9,789 bases of DNA from an uncultured Bacilli bacterium (GCA_934096075.1 CAKOLN010000019.1:1-9789); one strand, 5' to 3'; shown: positions 1 through 6,303, counted from the stretch's first letter. The notes: generated by a model from the letters alone, not told the origin. A program made the numbers and translations.

Positions 1-82
1 ATCCAACATTTTCTAGTACATATCCAACAGTTGGAAGTAAAATAAACTCCCATAAACTCTATAATTAATTGATTTAAATAAA

Positions 83-110
83 AAGTATGGTAGTATTCTT
101 CCATATTTTT
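83..110. terminator. Weak, possibly bidirectional terminator hairpin
   Basis: AAGTATGG (83-90) can pair with CCATATTT (101-108) around a 10-base loop, with one G-U pair, followed by two more T. On the minus strand the same hairpin has one mismatch and is followed by a T-rich run, so it could also end the Fic transcript. The stem is AT-rich and the call is tentative. Confidence 0.3.
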
Positions 111-140
111 AACACAATTTTGCAAGTGCAAAATAAGAAA

Positions 141-193
141 TGATAGCACTATAAATCCTTTATTTATAAGACATTAAATAAGTGGTGCTATCA
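141..193 (-). repeat. 9-base inverted repeat downstream of fic
   Basis: TGATAGCAC at 141-149 and GTGCTATCA at 185-193 are perfect inverse complements separated by 35 bases. On the minus strand the closing arm is followed by TTTCTTATTTT, so this could be a long-loop terminator for the Fic gene that ends at 216. A recombination or protein-binding site is the alternative. Confidence 0.35.
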
Positions 194-215
194 ATTCCTT
201 TATCCTGCTTAATAA

Positions 216-1184
216 TTATTTTAGTATTTGCCAATATCCTGCTTTGTCAGAACCAATTCTTTCAATTATTAAATTATCTATTAATATTTTAAAATTCCTT
301 TTAATAGTTCTTACATTAACATTAGTTATATTAGCTATTTCATTTTGTGTAATTCTATTATTATTTGCTATTAGTTCTATAATTTTATTTTGAATATCAT
401 TACAAACAAAATTACTATTTTTTATCAATTTATCTAATGATGAATTAATTGTCTGTAAAATAAACTTTATAAATACATTTGCATTTCCATTATTATGACA
501 TTCTGCTATAGCTAAGTAGTAGTTTTCTTGATTTAAATATATTTCCTCTTCTAGTGGTATAAATTCAAAATTTTTATCATAATTTATTAGCATTAATGTT
601 ACCCAAAATCTAGCACATCTTCCATTTCCATCTGAAAAAGGATGAATAAAAACAAAGTAATAATGAAAAATTGCAGATAAAATAATAATATTTAAATCAC
701 TACTACTTATATATTCAAATAAACTTTTCATTAAAGATGGAACTAAAATAGATTCAGGAGCCATATATATTATTTCATCTTTTCTTTTTACTCCTTCACC
801 ATGATTTCTATAATTACCATTATCTTCATCAAAGTATTTCATCATTAACCCGTGTAGCTTTAATAAATCATTTTCACTTTTATAATTATATTCATTTATA
901 TGATTATATGCTTCAATTGCATTTTTTACTTCTTGTACTTCATCTTTTTTACCTAATATTAGTTTGTTTTCTGATATACTTTCTACATCAAATAAAGATA
1001 ATGAATTAGCTTCAATTGCAAGTGAAGAATGAATTGACCTTATTTTAGATTTTGAAATCATATATTTTCTTTTTTGTTTATCATTAACATTTATTTTTTT
1101 AAGTTTAACATTTATATCATTTAATATACTATTCATTTTATTGTCAATAAAAAACACTGGTTTTATTTCATCAAATAATTTCAC
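216..1184 (-). CDS. Fic family AMP-transferase (class II, self-inhibited)
   Basis: This 322-aa Fic-domain protein probably transfers AMP from ATP to a hydroxyl side chain of a target protein (AMPylation); the target cannot be read from the sequence. The full Fic motif HPFSDGNGRCAR is at residues 181-192, with catalytic H181 and anchoring D185, N187, R189 and R192. The flap that positions the target is near 133-150. An inhibitory-helix motif lies at about 54-60 (SLAIEAN), with E58 as the glutamate that blocks ATP; its next residue is Ala instead of the usual Gly. N-terminal inhibition makes this class II. Residues 262-322 look like a winged-helix domain (ITQNEIANITNVNVRTIKRN), so it may bind DNA, possibly its own promoter. 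The start is GTG with AGGAG 8 bases upstream. It is transcribed alone, divergently from the small RNA. Nothing looks broken, so activity is plausible. Confidence 0.93.
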   Translation of the reverse strand: MKLFDEIKPVFFIDNKMNSILNDINVKLKKINVNDKQKRKYMISKSKIRSIHSSLAIEANSLSLFDVESISENKLILGKKDEVQEVKNAIEAYNHINEYNYKSENDLLKLHGLMMKYFDEDNGNYRNHGEGVKRKDEIIYMAPESILVPSLMKSLFEYISSSDLNIIILSAIFHYYFVFIHPFSDGNGRCARFWVTLMLINYDKNFEFIPLEEEIYLNQENYYLAIAECHNNGNANVFIKFILQTINSSLDKLIKNSNFVCNDIQNKIIELIANNNRITQNEIANITNVNVRTIKRNFKILIDNLIIERIGSDKAGYWQILK

Positions 1185-1209
1185 CTATATCACTCCTCGT
1201 ACTAATAAA

Positions 1210-1240
1210 AGTATACCACAAATGTCACTGTAAATGTCAC
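1210..1240 (-). promoter_or_regulatory. Promoter of the fic gene
   Basis: On the minus strand TATACT (1215-1210) is a good -10. GTGACA (1240-1235) matches five of six bases of the -35 consensus, with a long 19-base spacer. Transcription would start near 1203, giving a leader of about 20 nt that contains the AGGAG site. The -35 region lies inside the tandem 12-base repeat. Confidence 0.5.
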
Positions 1241-1243
1241 TGT
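1220..1243. repeat. Tandem 12-base direct repeat over the fic promoter (candidate operator)
   Basis: AAATGTCACTGT occurs twice head to tail (1220-1231 and 1232-1243) with no difference. It covers the -35 to spacer region of the fic promoter and lies upstream of the divergent RNA promoter, a typical position for a repressor site. The winged-helix domain of the Fic protein is one candidate binder, which is inference. Confidence 0.55.
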
Positions 1244-1253
1244 ATTTGTATTT

Positions 1254-1284
1254 TTGTACTACATTCGTATTTTCATGGTATACT
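1254..1284 (+). promoter_or_regulatory. Promoter of the small structured RNA
   Basis: TATACT at 1279-1284 is the -10, with a poor -35 (TTGTAC at 1254-1259, 19-base spacer). Transcription would begin at about 1291, at the start of the folded element, and a strong terminator lies about 110 bases further on. Confidence 0.5.
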
Positions 1285-1294
1285 TATATCAGTA

Positions 1295-1353
1295 AGTAGT
1301 TTATTACTACCTATAGTTTAGTTAATTAAAGGTTGTCCGACTTCAACCTTTAT
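1295..1353 (+). repeat. Structured RNA element, copy 1
   Basis: About 45 of 59 positions match copy 2 (1482-1540) without gaps, by hand alignment. The best-conserved blocks are AGTAGTTTATT, CTAT, GTTTA, GTTGT and TTCAACC. Differences fall partly in paired positions in a way that keeps the pairing, which supports an RNA function. Confidence 0.6.
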
Positions 1354-1372
1354 GGCTCAATTTTAATTAATA

Positions 1373-1408
1373 CTCGTACACTTAAATACTAGTGTGTGAG
1401 GTTTTTTT
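1373..1408 (+). terminator. Intrinsic terminator of the small RNA
   Basis: CTCGTACACT (1373-1382) pairs along all 10 positions with AGTGTGTGAG (1391-1400), including two G-U pairs, around an 8-base loop. It is followed by one G and seven T (1402-1408). This is a strong rho-independent terminator and sets the 3' end of the RNA. Confidence 0.85.
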
Positions 1409-1433
1409 ATATTATTATATTCATTAACTCAAG

Positions 1434-1462
1434 TGTAAAAAGTGGATTGATGACGTTATAAT
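1434..1462 (+). promoter_or_regulatory. Candidate promoter in front of RNA element copy 2
   Basis: TATAAT at 1457-1462 is a consensus -10, but the -35 position 17 bases upstream (TGTAAA, 1434-1439) is poor. Transcription from about 1469 would read through copy 2 and on into the downstream operon, because no terminator follows copy 2. Confidence 0.4.
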
Positions 1463-1481
1463 TCTCTTATTTATACAGGCT

Positions 1482-1540
1482 AGTAGTTTATTGCCATCTA
1501 TTGTTTAAATAAGTAAGTGTTGTTCAATTTCAACCCATAT
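1482..1540 (+). repeat. Structured RNA element, copy 2 (possible operon leader)
   Basis: This is the diverged second copy of the element at 1295-1353, offset by 187 bases. It keeps the 5' hairpin with different bases (GGC 1478-1480 pairing GCC 1493-1495, where copy 1 has GTA/TAC). It also keeps the GTTG...CAAC hairpin and has its own long-range 9-bp pairing GTTTAAATA/TATTTAAAC (1503-1511 and 1538-1546). Unlike copy 1 it has no terminator and lies directly upstream of the 95-aa/metallopeptidase operon, so it may act as a leader or as a binding partner of the copy-1 RNA. Confidence 0.5.
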
Positions 1541-1584
1541 TTAAACTACTTAGTTTGAATTTTCTATTATATATGCTTAAAATT

Positions 1585-1593
1585 TGCTATAAT
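1585..1593 (+). promoter_or_regulatory. Extended -10 promoter of the small-protein/metallopeptidase operon
   Basis: TGCTATAAT is a perfect extended -10 box; no clear -35 is seen, which such promoters can do without. Transcription would start near 1600 and give a leader of about 39 nt before the ATG at 1639. Confidence 0.6.
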
Positions 1594-1638
1594 GAATGTA
1601 TAAATGAAAAATATAAAAATGTTAGGAAGTGTTATATA

Positions 1639-1926
1639 ATGATTGAATACGAAGAATTATTTAAAAATTTTTCTAAATTGGGATTAGATGAAAAGAGAAA
1701 TAAGTACAATGAAGAAATAATTAAAATTGCATTGTTACTTAAATCATTTTTAAATGAAAGAAATCTTGAATTAATTGATATGCCATATAATTATAAAAGT
1801 GGTGAAGATAAGAAAATGTCAGAATCTGATTTATTAAATATCAATTTTAGAGATTTATACATAATAAAAGCTGAATTATTGATGCTTATTAATTGTATTA
1901 ATGAAGATAGAAAGCAGGTGTCATAA
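1639..1926 (+). CDS. Unrecognised 95-aa helical protein, operon partner of metallopeptidase
   Basis: I do not recognise a characterised family. The protein is acidic to neutral and looks all-helical, with no signal peptide, Cys cluster or membrane segment; a hydrophobic helix is near residues 26-37 (EIIKIALLLKSF) and another near 73-88 (LYIIKAELLMLINCIN). The start is the ATG at 1639, preceded by AGGAAG 9 bases upstream. An in-frame TTG at 1555 would add 28 residues but would lie upstream of the extended -10 promoter and has no ribosome site. The stop codon TAA (1924-1926) directly abuts the GTG of the next gene, so the two are probably translationally coupled. That arrangement suggests a partner or regulator of the peptidase, which is inference. 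Confidence 0.75.
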   Translation: MIEYEELFKNFSKLGLDEKRNKYNEEIIKIALLLKSFLNERNLELIDMPYNYKSGEDKKMSESDLLNINFRDLYIIKAELLMLINCINEDRKQVS

Positions 1927-2922
1927 GTGGGCGAATACTTAATAGGTTTAAAAAACAAGTTTGGATACAGTGATGAATTAACAAATTTTTTAAGTCAATT
2001 AATTCCTAATTTGATTAAATATTATGGTGAAGAAAATAAAGAAGTTATACTTTCTACCTTATCAAATTGTGAAATACATTTTCAAAGAAAAGATGAAGAC
2101 CCAAAAACTTTTTTAAATTCATACTTCGATATTAATAAAGATTGGAAAATTCCGCCTCTTGCTGTGGCACTTTATCACAATGAAATAAAAGTAAAAGATA
2201 ATCAGGTTGTGGCTAAACCTATTATTTATTTAAAACAGGTTTATTCTGATCCATATATGTCTTTTGATTTCAACAATGATAATCAAACTAATACTCTAAT
2301 TCATGAAATATGTCATTCAATTAAAGGATACGGAAAAACAAAAGTTGAAAACGGAAAAATTATTGATTCAACAGGACTTATTAGAGACACCTATTCATAC
2401 AGTCAAGAGAATGGTATTGTTGAAGAGAAAAGTGATATGATAGGAATAGAAGAAGCTTTAAATGATGTAGAAACAGCACAAATATTAGAAATGATGACTG
2501 GAAGAAAGCAAAAAGCTGATTCATATAAACTTGCTGGTTATTATGCTACACAATTATTACAACATAGTGATCTTGCAAAAGTAATAAGAATTTCACAATT
2601 TTCTGGCGATGACAGTTGGATTCAATATATTGGCGAAGAACAAAGTAAATTATTGGCTGAAAAGTTTGATGTTTTAGTAAATGCACTTTATGTTTCTTAT
2701 AGTGATATTGATACTCCCGAAAAAAGAGAAGCACTTCATAATAAAATGGGACTAGCCCAAGATGCTATAGAAGATTTTATTGATAATTACTGTTCTAAAA
2801 AAGATGTTGATGCCTTTACTCAATCATTAGAAATAGCAGATAAAAAGACTATTGAAATGACACAACAAATAGTAAGTATTAAACCAATTACAGAAGAAAT
2901 TTCTTCTCCAATAAAAATATAA
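1927..2922 (+). CDS. Putative HExxH zinc metallopeptidase (uncharacterised family)
   Basis: This 331-aa protein contains HEICHSIKGYG at residues 126-136, a classic HExxH zinc-peptidase motif with H126 and H130 as zinc ligands and E127 as the catalytic base. About 50 residues later lies EEALNDVET (175-183), where gluzincin-type enzymes carry the third ligand (usually NExxT/S). Here the matching position is D180, or E175/E176 may serve. There is no signal peptide or membrane segment, so it is probably cytoplasmic. Length and motif order do not match thermolysin, M48 or ImmA/IrrE closely. The start is GTG with AGGTG 7 bases upstream (1915-1919), touching the preceding stop codon. A strong terminator follows. 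Substrate is unknown; processing of a regulator or toxin is possible. Zinc-peptidase fold is likely, exact family unknown. Confidence 0.75.
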   Translation: MGEYLIGLKNKFGYSDELTNFLSQLIPNLIKYYGEENKEVILSTLSNCEIHFQRKDEDPKTFLNSYFDINKDWKIPPLAVALYHNEIKVKDNQVVAKPIIYLKQVYSDPYMSFDFNNDNQTNTLIHEICHSIKGYGKTKVENGKIIDSTGLIRDTYSYSQENGIVEEKSDMIGIEEALNDVETAQILEMMTGRKQKADSYKLAGYYATQLLQHSDLAKVIRISQFSGDDSWIQYIGEEQSKLLAEKFDVLVNALYVSYSDIDTPEKREALHNKMGLAQDAIEDFIDNYCSKKDVDAFTQSLEIADKKTIEMTQQIVSIKPITEEISSPIKI

Positions 2923-2959
2923 TTAAAAAAAATCCAAGTAATTGGCTCTGATATTGTAT

Positions 2960-2984
2960 GCACTAAAATAATAGTGCTTTTTTT
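2960..2984 (+). terminator. Intrinsic terminator of the metallopeptidase operon
   Basis: GCACTA (2960-2965) and TAGTGC (2972-2977) form a perfect 6-bp stem with a 6-base A/T loop, followed by seven T (2978-2984). Confidence 0.88.
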
Positions 2985-3004
2985 ATCTTAAAAAATTAAG
3001 ATAA
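2983..3004. repeat. 9-base inverted repeat between convergent genes
   Basis: TTATCTTAA (2983-2991) and TTAAGATAA (2996-3004) are perfect inverse complements around AAAA. It overlaps the end of the operon terminator and lies 3' of the convergent AAA+ gene, for which it may be a weak transcript-end hairpin; there is no T-run on the minus strand. Confidence 0.45.
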
Positions 3005-3049
3005 CATCATTAAGCTTTATTCATTGAATTTTTATGTACTTAATATGAA

Positions 3050-4435
3050 TTAGCGTTTTTTAAATAAACCCTTTTTATTTTTTGTTTTTGTTAAAACATA
3101 TGGCTTTTCATCCTCAGCATTTGGTTTTGTTAATAATATTCCTGAATATTCACCAGCAAAGATTCTAAATAAGGCGCTGCTTATACATTCGTCAAAAACA
3201 GTTTTTAAACTTCTTGCTCCACTCTTTTTAGCAATAGCTAAATCAGCAATATAATCAATGAAATCATCGTCAAATTCAAATTGTACTTGAAGCATCTCAA
3301 ACAACTTTTTGTATGTATTTAATGGACTAAAATCAGAATTTTTTAATATTTTAATTATATCTTCTTTTTGCAATGGATTCATTGCTATGGTTTTCGAAAA
3401 TCTACCAATTAATTCACGCATTATTCCGTATTTCATGAAATTTTCTGTAGTAAGTTTTTTATAGTCATCTCCATCTATTATTCCTGTAAATGCACCTACA
3501 CCGACAATAGTCAATCTTGAAGTATCAAATTGCTTATTATCAAAATAAAACAATGTACCGTCTAATAATTTTAGTAAAGATCTTTGAACTCCCAATCTTG
3601 ACACATGAGATTGATTATCTCCCGATTTCTCTGCTAGCTTATCAAATTCATCAATTACTAATATGCCCTTCTCAGCCAATTTCATATTACCATTAGCGGC
3701 CAAACACAAATCTTCAAGCATATCGGTTATTTTGCGGCCTTGATATCCAGTTTCTGATAGAGATGTTGCATCTTCAATAACAATTGGAATGTTATATAAC
3801 TTTGAAATCCTCTTTAAAATTTCTGTTTTTCCCGTTCCTGTTGAACCATATATTAATATATTTTCTTTTAATTTAGCTATTAAATCAATATCTAAATCCG
3901 AATCAACCACTTTTTGGTTTTTAAATAATGCAGTAAGGATTTGCATTAACTGTTCATCTTGTGAAATTATAGTTTTTTTAATAGAAGCATACATAGTAGA
4001 AATATCAGTTATTTTTTCAAATTCCCCTTCATCAAATTCCGATTTAACTTTAAAATTCTCGTTCTCTAAAAAATTTATTAAATTATTATTGGCTAATTGA
4101 ATTAATTTATCATCTTCTTTAATATAGTATTTAGCAGTTCTAGAAAGTTTATTCTGCCTAATTTCAACAAAATCTACTGAATTTTCATTTTCTTGTATAG
4201 CTCCAGCTAAATTATCAGTTAAAAAAACTAAATCTCCTCCATTTGCATTTTCATTAATTGAGCTTGCATAACTACCTGTGTTGCTACCACTTATAATATT
4301 ATATTTCGCATTATAACTTGAATTTGTAAAACTGATGGCTGTAGTGTAATCAATAAATTCAAATATTTCCCATTTTTTTAACTGATATGTAATATATTTC
4401 TTTTTAAAAAGAAATCCTATACTTAAATTTGCCAT
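3050..4435 (-). CDS. ClpX-like AAA+ ATPase with atypical N-terminal region
   Basis: This 461-aa protein has one AAA+ module close to ClpX, so it probably uses ATP to unfold or remodel proteins. Walker A is GSTGTGKT (197-204). A ClpX-type pore-loop region follows (ATSLSETGYQG, 223-233, with GYQG where ClpX has GYVG). Walker B is ILVIDEFDK (258-266), then GVQRSLLKLLDGT (282-294), an arginine-bearing GRF (344-346), and sensor 2 GARSL (406-410). The ClpX zinc-binding N-domain is absent; residues 1-150 are an unrecognised region. The ClpX insertion carrying the IGF loop that docks ClpP also appears missing, because only about 20 residues separate GAFTG from KYGI. A ClpP-independent unfoldase is therefore likely. 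The start is ATG with AGGGGG 6 bases upstream. It lies downstream of the ABC gene on the same strand, 72 bases away with its own promoter, and converges on the metallopeptidase operon. Confidence 0.85.
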   Translation of the reverse strand: MANLSIGFLFKKKYITYQLKKWEIFEFIDYTTAISFTNSSYNAKYNIISGSNTGSYASSINENANGGDLVFLTDNLAGAIQENENSVDFVEIRQNKLSRTAKYYIKEDDKLIQLANNNLINFLENENFKVKSEFDEGEFEKITDISTMYASIKKTIISQDEQLMQILTALFKNQKVVDSDLDIDLIAKLKENILIYGSTGTGKTEILKRISKLYNIPIVIEDATSLSETGYQGRKITDMLEDLCLAANGNMKLAEKGILVIDEFDKLAEKSGDNQSHVSRLGVQRSLLKLLDGTLFYFDNKQFDTSRLTIVGVGAFTGIIDGDDYKKLTTENFMKYGIMRELIGRFSKTIAMNPLQKEDIIKILKNSDFSPLNTYKKLFEMLQVQFEFDDDFIDYIADLAIAKKSGARSLKTVFDECISSALFRIFAGEYSGILLTKPNAEDEKPYVLTKTKNKKGLFKKR

Positions 4436-4454
4436 AATAATCCCCCTAAACTAC

Positions 4455-4460
4455 ATTATA
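4455..4460 (-). promoter_or_regulatory. -10 box of the AAA+ ATPase gene
   Basis: On the minus strand this is TATAAT; no good -35 is seen. Transcription would begin near 4448, leaving a very short leader of about 13 nt that holds only the ribosome site. No terminator separates the ABC gene from this point, so read-through from upstream is also possible. Confidence 0.45.
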
Positions 4461-4507
4461 TACTAGCATATAAACTTATTTTTTAAAAGTATTTTCCAAT
4501 AATAACA

Positions 4508-6283
4508 CTATAGAATTTGTAATTCCAATCTGTGATTGTTAAAATGATAAAACTTATTACATATTTCATTTATTTTATCGTTATGTGTTGCAATTATTAA
4601 TGTCTTATTTTTAAAATACTTTAGTATAAAATTAACAACGATTTCTTCAGTGTGTTTATCTAAATTTGAAGTTGGTTCATCTAATATATAAATACTTTTA
4701 TTCATAAGATAGCTTCTTAAAATATTTATTCGTCTTTTCTGACCAGTTGATAATTTTAACCCTTTTTCACCAACCACAGTGTATATTCCATCTTCAAACA
4801 TTAAAATTTCATCTAATTCTAATTCTTTTAAATAGTTTACTATTTCGTTGTCTGATATTTTTTTATCTAAACATAAGTTATCTTTTATTGACATATTAAA
4901 CAATTCTATTTCTTGACTAACAATTCCAATATCTAACCTAACATCTTTTATATCATAATTATCTATACTAATAGTTCCTTTATATGAATTTATATTTCCT
5001 AATATAAGATTTATTACAGATGTTTTCCCTTGTCCAGATTTACCAGTAATTGAAATTTTATCATTTCTATTTATTGTTAAATCATCAACTATTATATTAA
5101 ACTTTGATTCTTTATACTTTAAGTCTATATTTTTTAATTCAATTTTATCAAAAGTATTAAGAAGACTTCTTTCATCAACTTTATTAAACAACTGAACAAC
5201 CTTTTTTCTTAATGCATTTAGTTCAAAACAGCTTACAATGGTTCCAGACAATTCATCAAAAATGAATCCCATTTCTAAATAAAGAGATATATAAAATGTA
5301 ATTACTCCTAGCGTATCTATTCCATTAGAAAGATCATAAATACTTTTTATAATCACTAAAGCAAAAGGAATAACTATTAAAATATTTCTAATTATTTCTT
5401 CCAATGAATAACATTTTATATATTTATTTTGCCTTTTATAGCACTCTGTTCCTTCTCTTTGTATTATTTTTTCAAAATATTTATCATTGTTCAATGCTTT
5501 TACTGTTCTAATATTACTAATAAAATCTTGATACATTGAGGAATATTCGTATTCTTTATCATATAATTCTTCAACATATTTGTTGGATTTTTTTAAAATA
5601 TATATGCTTATTAACACGCATAAAACACTTAAAATCAATGAAATTATAAATAAGATTTTGGATTGATTAAATACAGTATAAAAGAAAAATGAAAATGATA
5701 GTATTATTCCAATATATTCGGTACTTATTATTTTTTTAACAAGATTAGATATTTTTTCAATTATGCTTTCTAAATAACCTGTTTGATATTTTGATAATGT
5801 TTCAACTGGCACTCTTGTTAATTTCTTATAATACTCTAAATATTGGACATTAGAATATTCATACAAATAATTATGCATTATTTTTCTTTCTAAATATAAT
5901 ATAAATGCTCTAGCAGTTTTAGAACTAATAAAAATAGTCGCAACTATTATTGCTTTTTCTACTGTAAATGGTAATGTTAAGAAAAGAGTAAATGTATAAG
6001 GTATAATATAATAAATAAAATCCAAAAGTGCTTCCATAAATAAACATAGTGCTACTTTTTTCTTATTTAATAGTTTAAATATAAAATTAATATTATTATT
6101 TTGTTTTTTCATAACTTTTAGTTCTTTTTCTCCATCACTTATTTTAATTTTTAAATCATCTTGTTCAGCTTTTATTGATAGTATTTTTGATACTACAAGA
6201 CCTATGATAATTGCTGCAAATATTCCAATTATTTGTATACTGTTACTTAGTAATTCAATTATATCTTTATAACACACACACAT
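4508..6283 (-). CDS. ABC transporter, fused permease and ATPase, with N-terminal membrane/coil extension
   Basis: This 591-aa half-transporter of the exporter type would act as a dimer in the cytoplasmic membrane. Its ATPase domain is complete: Walker A GKSGQGKT (414-421), Q-loop VSQE (455-458), signature LSTGQ (511-515, variant of LSGGQ), Walker B IYILDEP (531-537), D-loop SNLD (539-542) and switch His H567 (ATHN). The membrane domain has about six segments (roughly 76-100, 108-130, 187-205, 208-230, 298-316, 322-345). Residues 1-65 are extra: one membrane helix (about 15-35) followed by a charged coil, unlike ordinary exporters. No C39 peptidase domain and no precursor-peptide gene are visible, so cargo is unknown. 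The ATG at 6281-6283 has AGGAG 12 bases upstream, a long spacing filled by an AT repeat. The stop is TAG. Confidence 0.88.
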   Translation of the reverse strand: MCVCYKDIIELLSNSIQIIGIFAAIIIGLVVSKILSIKAEQDDLKIKISDGEKELKVMKKQNNNINFIFKLLNKKKVALCLFMEALLDFIYYIIPYTFTLFLTLPFTVEKAIIVATIFISSKTARAFILYLERKIMHNYLYEYSNVQYLEYYKKLTRVPVETLSKYQTGYLESIIEKISNLVKKIISTEYIGIILSFSFFFYTVFNQSKILFIISLILSVLCVLISIYILKKSNKYVEELYDKEYEYSSMYQDFISNIRTVKALNNDKYFEKIIQREGTECYKRQNKYIKCYSLEEIIRNILIVIPFALVIIKSIYDLSNGIDTLGVITFYISLYLEMGFIFDELSGTIVSCFELNALRKKVVQLFNKVDERSLLNTFDKIELKNIDLKYKESKFNIIVDDLTINRNDKISITGKSGQGKTSVINLILGNINSYKGTISIDNYDIKDVRLDIGIVSQEIELFNMSIKDNLCLDKKISDNEIVNYLKELELDEILMFEDGIYTVVGEKGLKLSTGQKRRINILRSYLMNKSIYILDEPTSNLDKHTEEIVVNFILKYFKNKTLIIATHNDKINEICNKFYHFNNHRLELQIL

Positions 6284-6293
6284 ATATATATAT
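6272..6293. repeat. Dinucleotide tract across the ABC transporter start codon
   Basis: On the given strand (AC)5 at 6272-6281 is followed by (AT)6 at 6282-6293. Read on the minus strand, the AT run forms the spacer between AGGAG and the ATG, and the GT run forms codons 1-4. Slippage in the first would change ribosome-site spacing; slippage in the second would shift the reading frame. Confidence 0.8.
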
Positions 6294-6303
6294 TTCTCCT
6301 AAC

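Larger units (their letters stand above)
1..215. other. Left-end non-coding region with several dyads
   Basis: No gene can be supported here. A plus-strand frame is open from the window edge to a TAA at 66-68, and another to a TAA at 43-45, but 14 to 21 residues are too few to call a gene end. The stretch holds an 8-base dyad with a 2-base centre at 117-134 (ATTTTGCA/TGCAAAAT), a perfect 9-base inverted repeat at 141-149 and 185-193 (TGATAGCAC/GTGCTATCA), a hairpin at 83-110, and the 8-mer ATCCAACA twice near the edge (1-8 and 22-29). It lies 3' of the Fic gene, so some of these are probably transcript-end structures. Confidence 0.5.
1209..1285. repeat. 10-base inverted repeat pairing two divergent -10 boxes
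   Basis: AAGTATACCA (1209-1218) and TGGTATACTT (1276-1285) are perfect inverse complements with 57 bases between them. Each arm contains TATACT as a candidate -10 box: minus strand at 1215-1210 for fic, plus strand at 1279-1284 for the RNA. The two promoters face away from each other and their -35 regions share the segment between the arms. Confidence 0.6.
1291..1408 (+). ncRNA. Candidate small structured RNA (about 118 nt)
   Basis: The stretch has a promoter, a folded body and an intrinsic terminator, and no open reading frame with a ribosome site. The body can form a small 5' hairpin (GTA 1292-1294 with TAC 1305-1307, loop containing AGTAGTTTAT). It also forms a perfect 8-bp hairpin AAAGGTTG/CAACCTTT (1328-1335 and 1342-1349) with an 8-base loop. 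A long-range pairing TTAATTAAA/TTTAATTAA (1322-1330 and 1362-1370) competes with the base of that hairpin. A diverged copy lies at 1482-1540. I do not recognise it as a known riboswitch, tRNA-like or CRISPR-associated RNA. A type III antitoxin RNA, a regulatory small RNA or a transcribed leader are all possible. Confidence 0.55.

Noticed and set aside
1..68. Short plus-strand gene end or minus-strand hydrophobic peptide at the window edge
   Set aside because: Several frames are open over a few codons and none has family likeness, so it cannot be distinguished from chance.
1220..1540. CRISPR array
   Set aside because: The 12-base repeats are adjacent without spacers, and the 59-base RNA copies are diverged and only two; no cas genes are present.
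1555..1638. 28-residue N-terminal extension of the 95-aa protein from a TTG
   Set aside because: It lies upstream of the extended -10 promoter at 1585-1593 and overlaps that region, and it has no ribosome site; the ATG at 1639 has AGGAAG in front.
2546..2734. Minus-strand 62-codon frame
   Set aside because: Lies wholly inside the metallopeptidase gene, with no ribosome site and no recognisable product.
3789..4100. Plus-strand 103-codon frame
   Set aside because: Antisense shadow of the AAA+ ATPase gene, with its composition explained by the coding strand.
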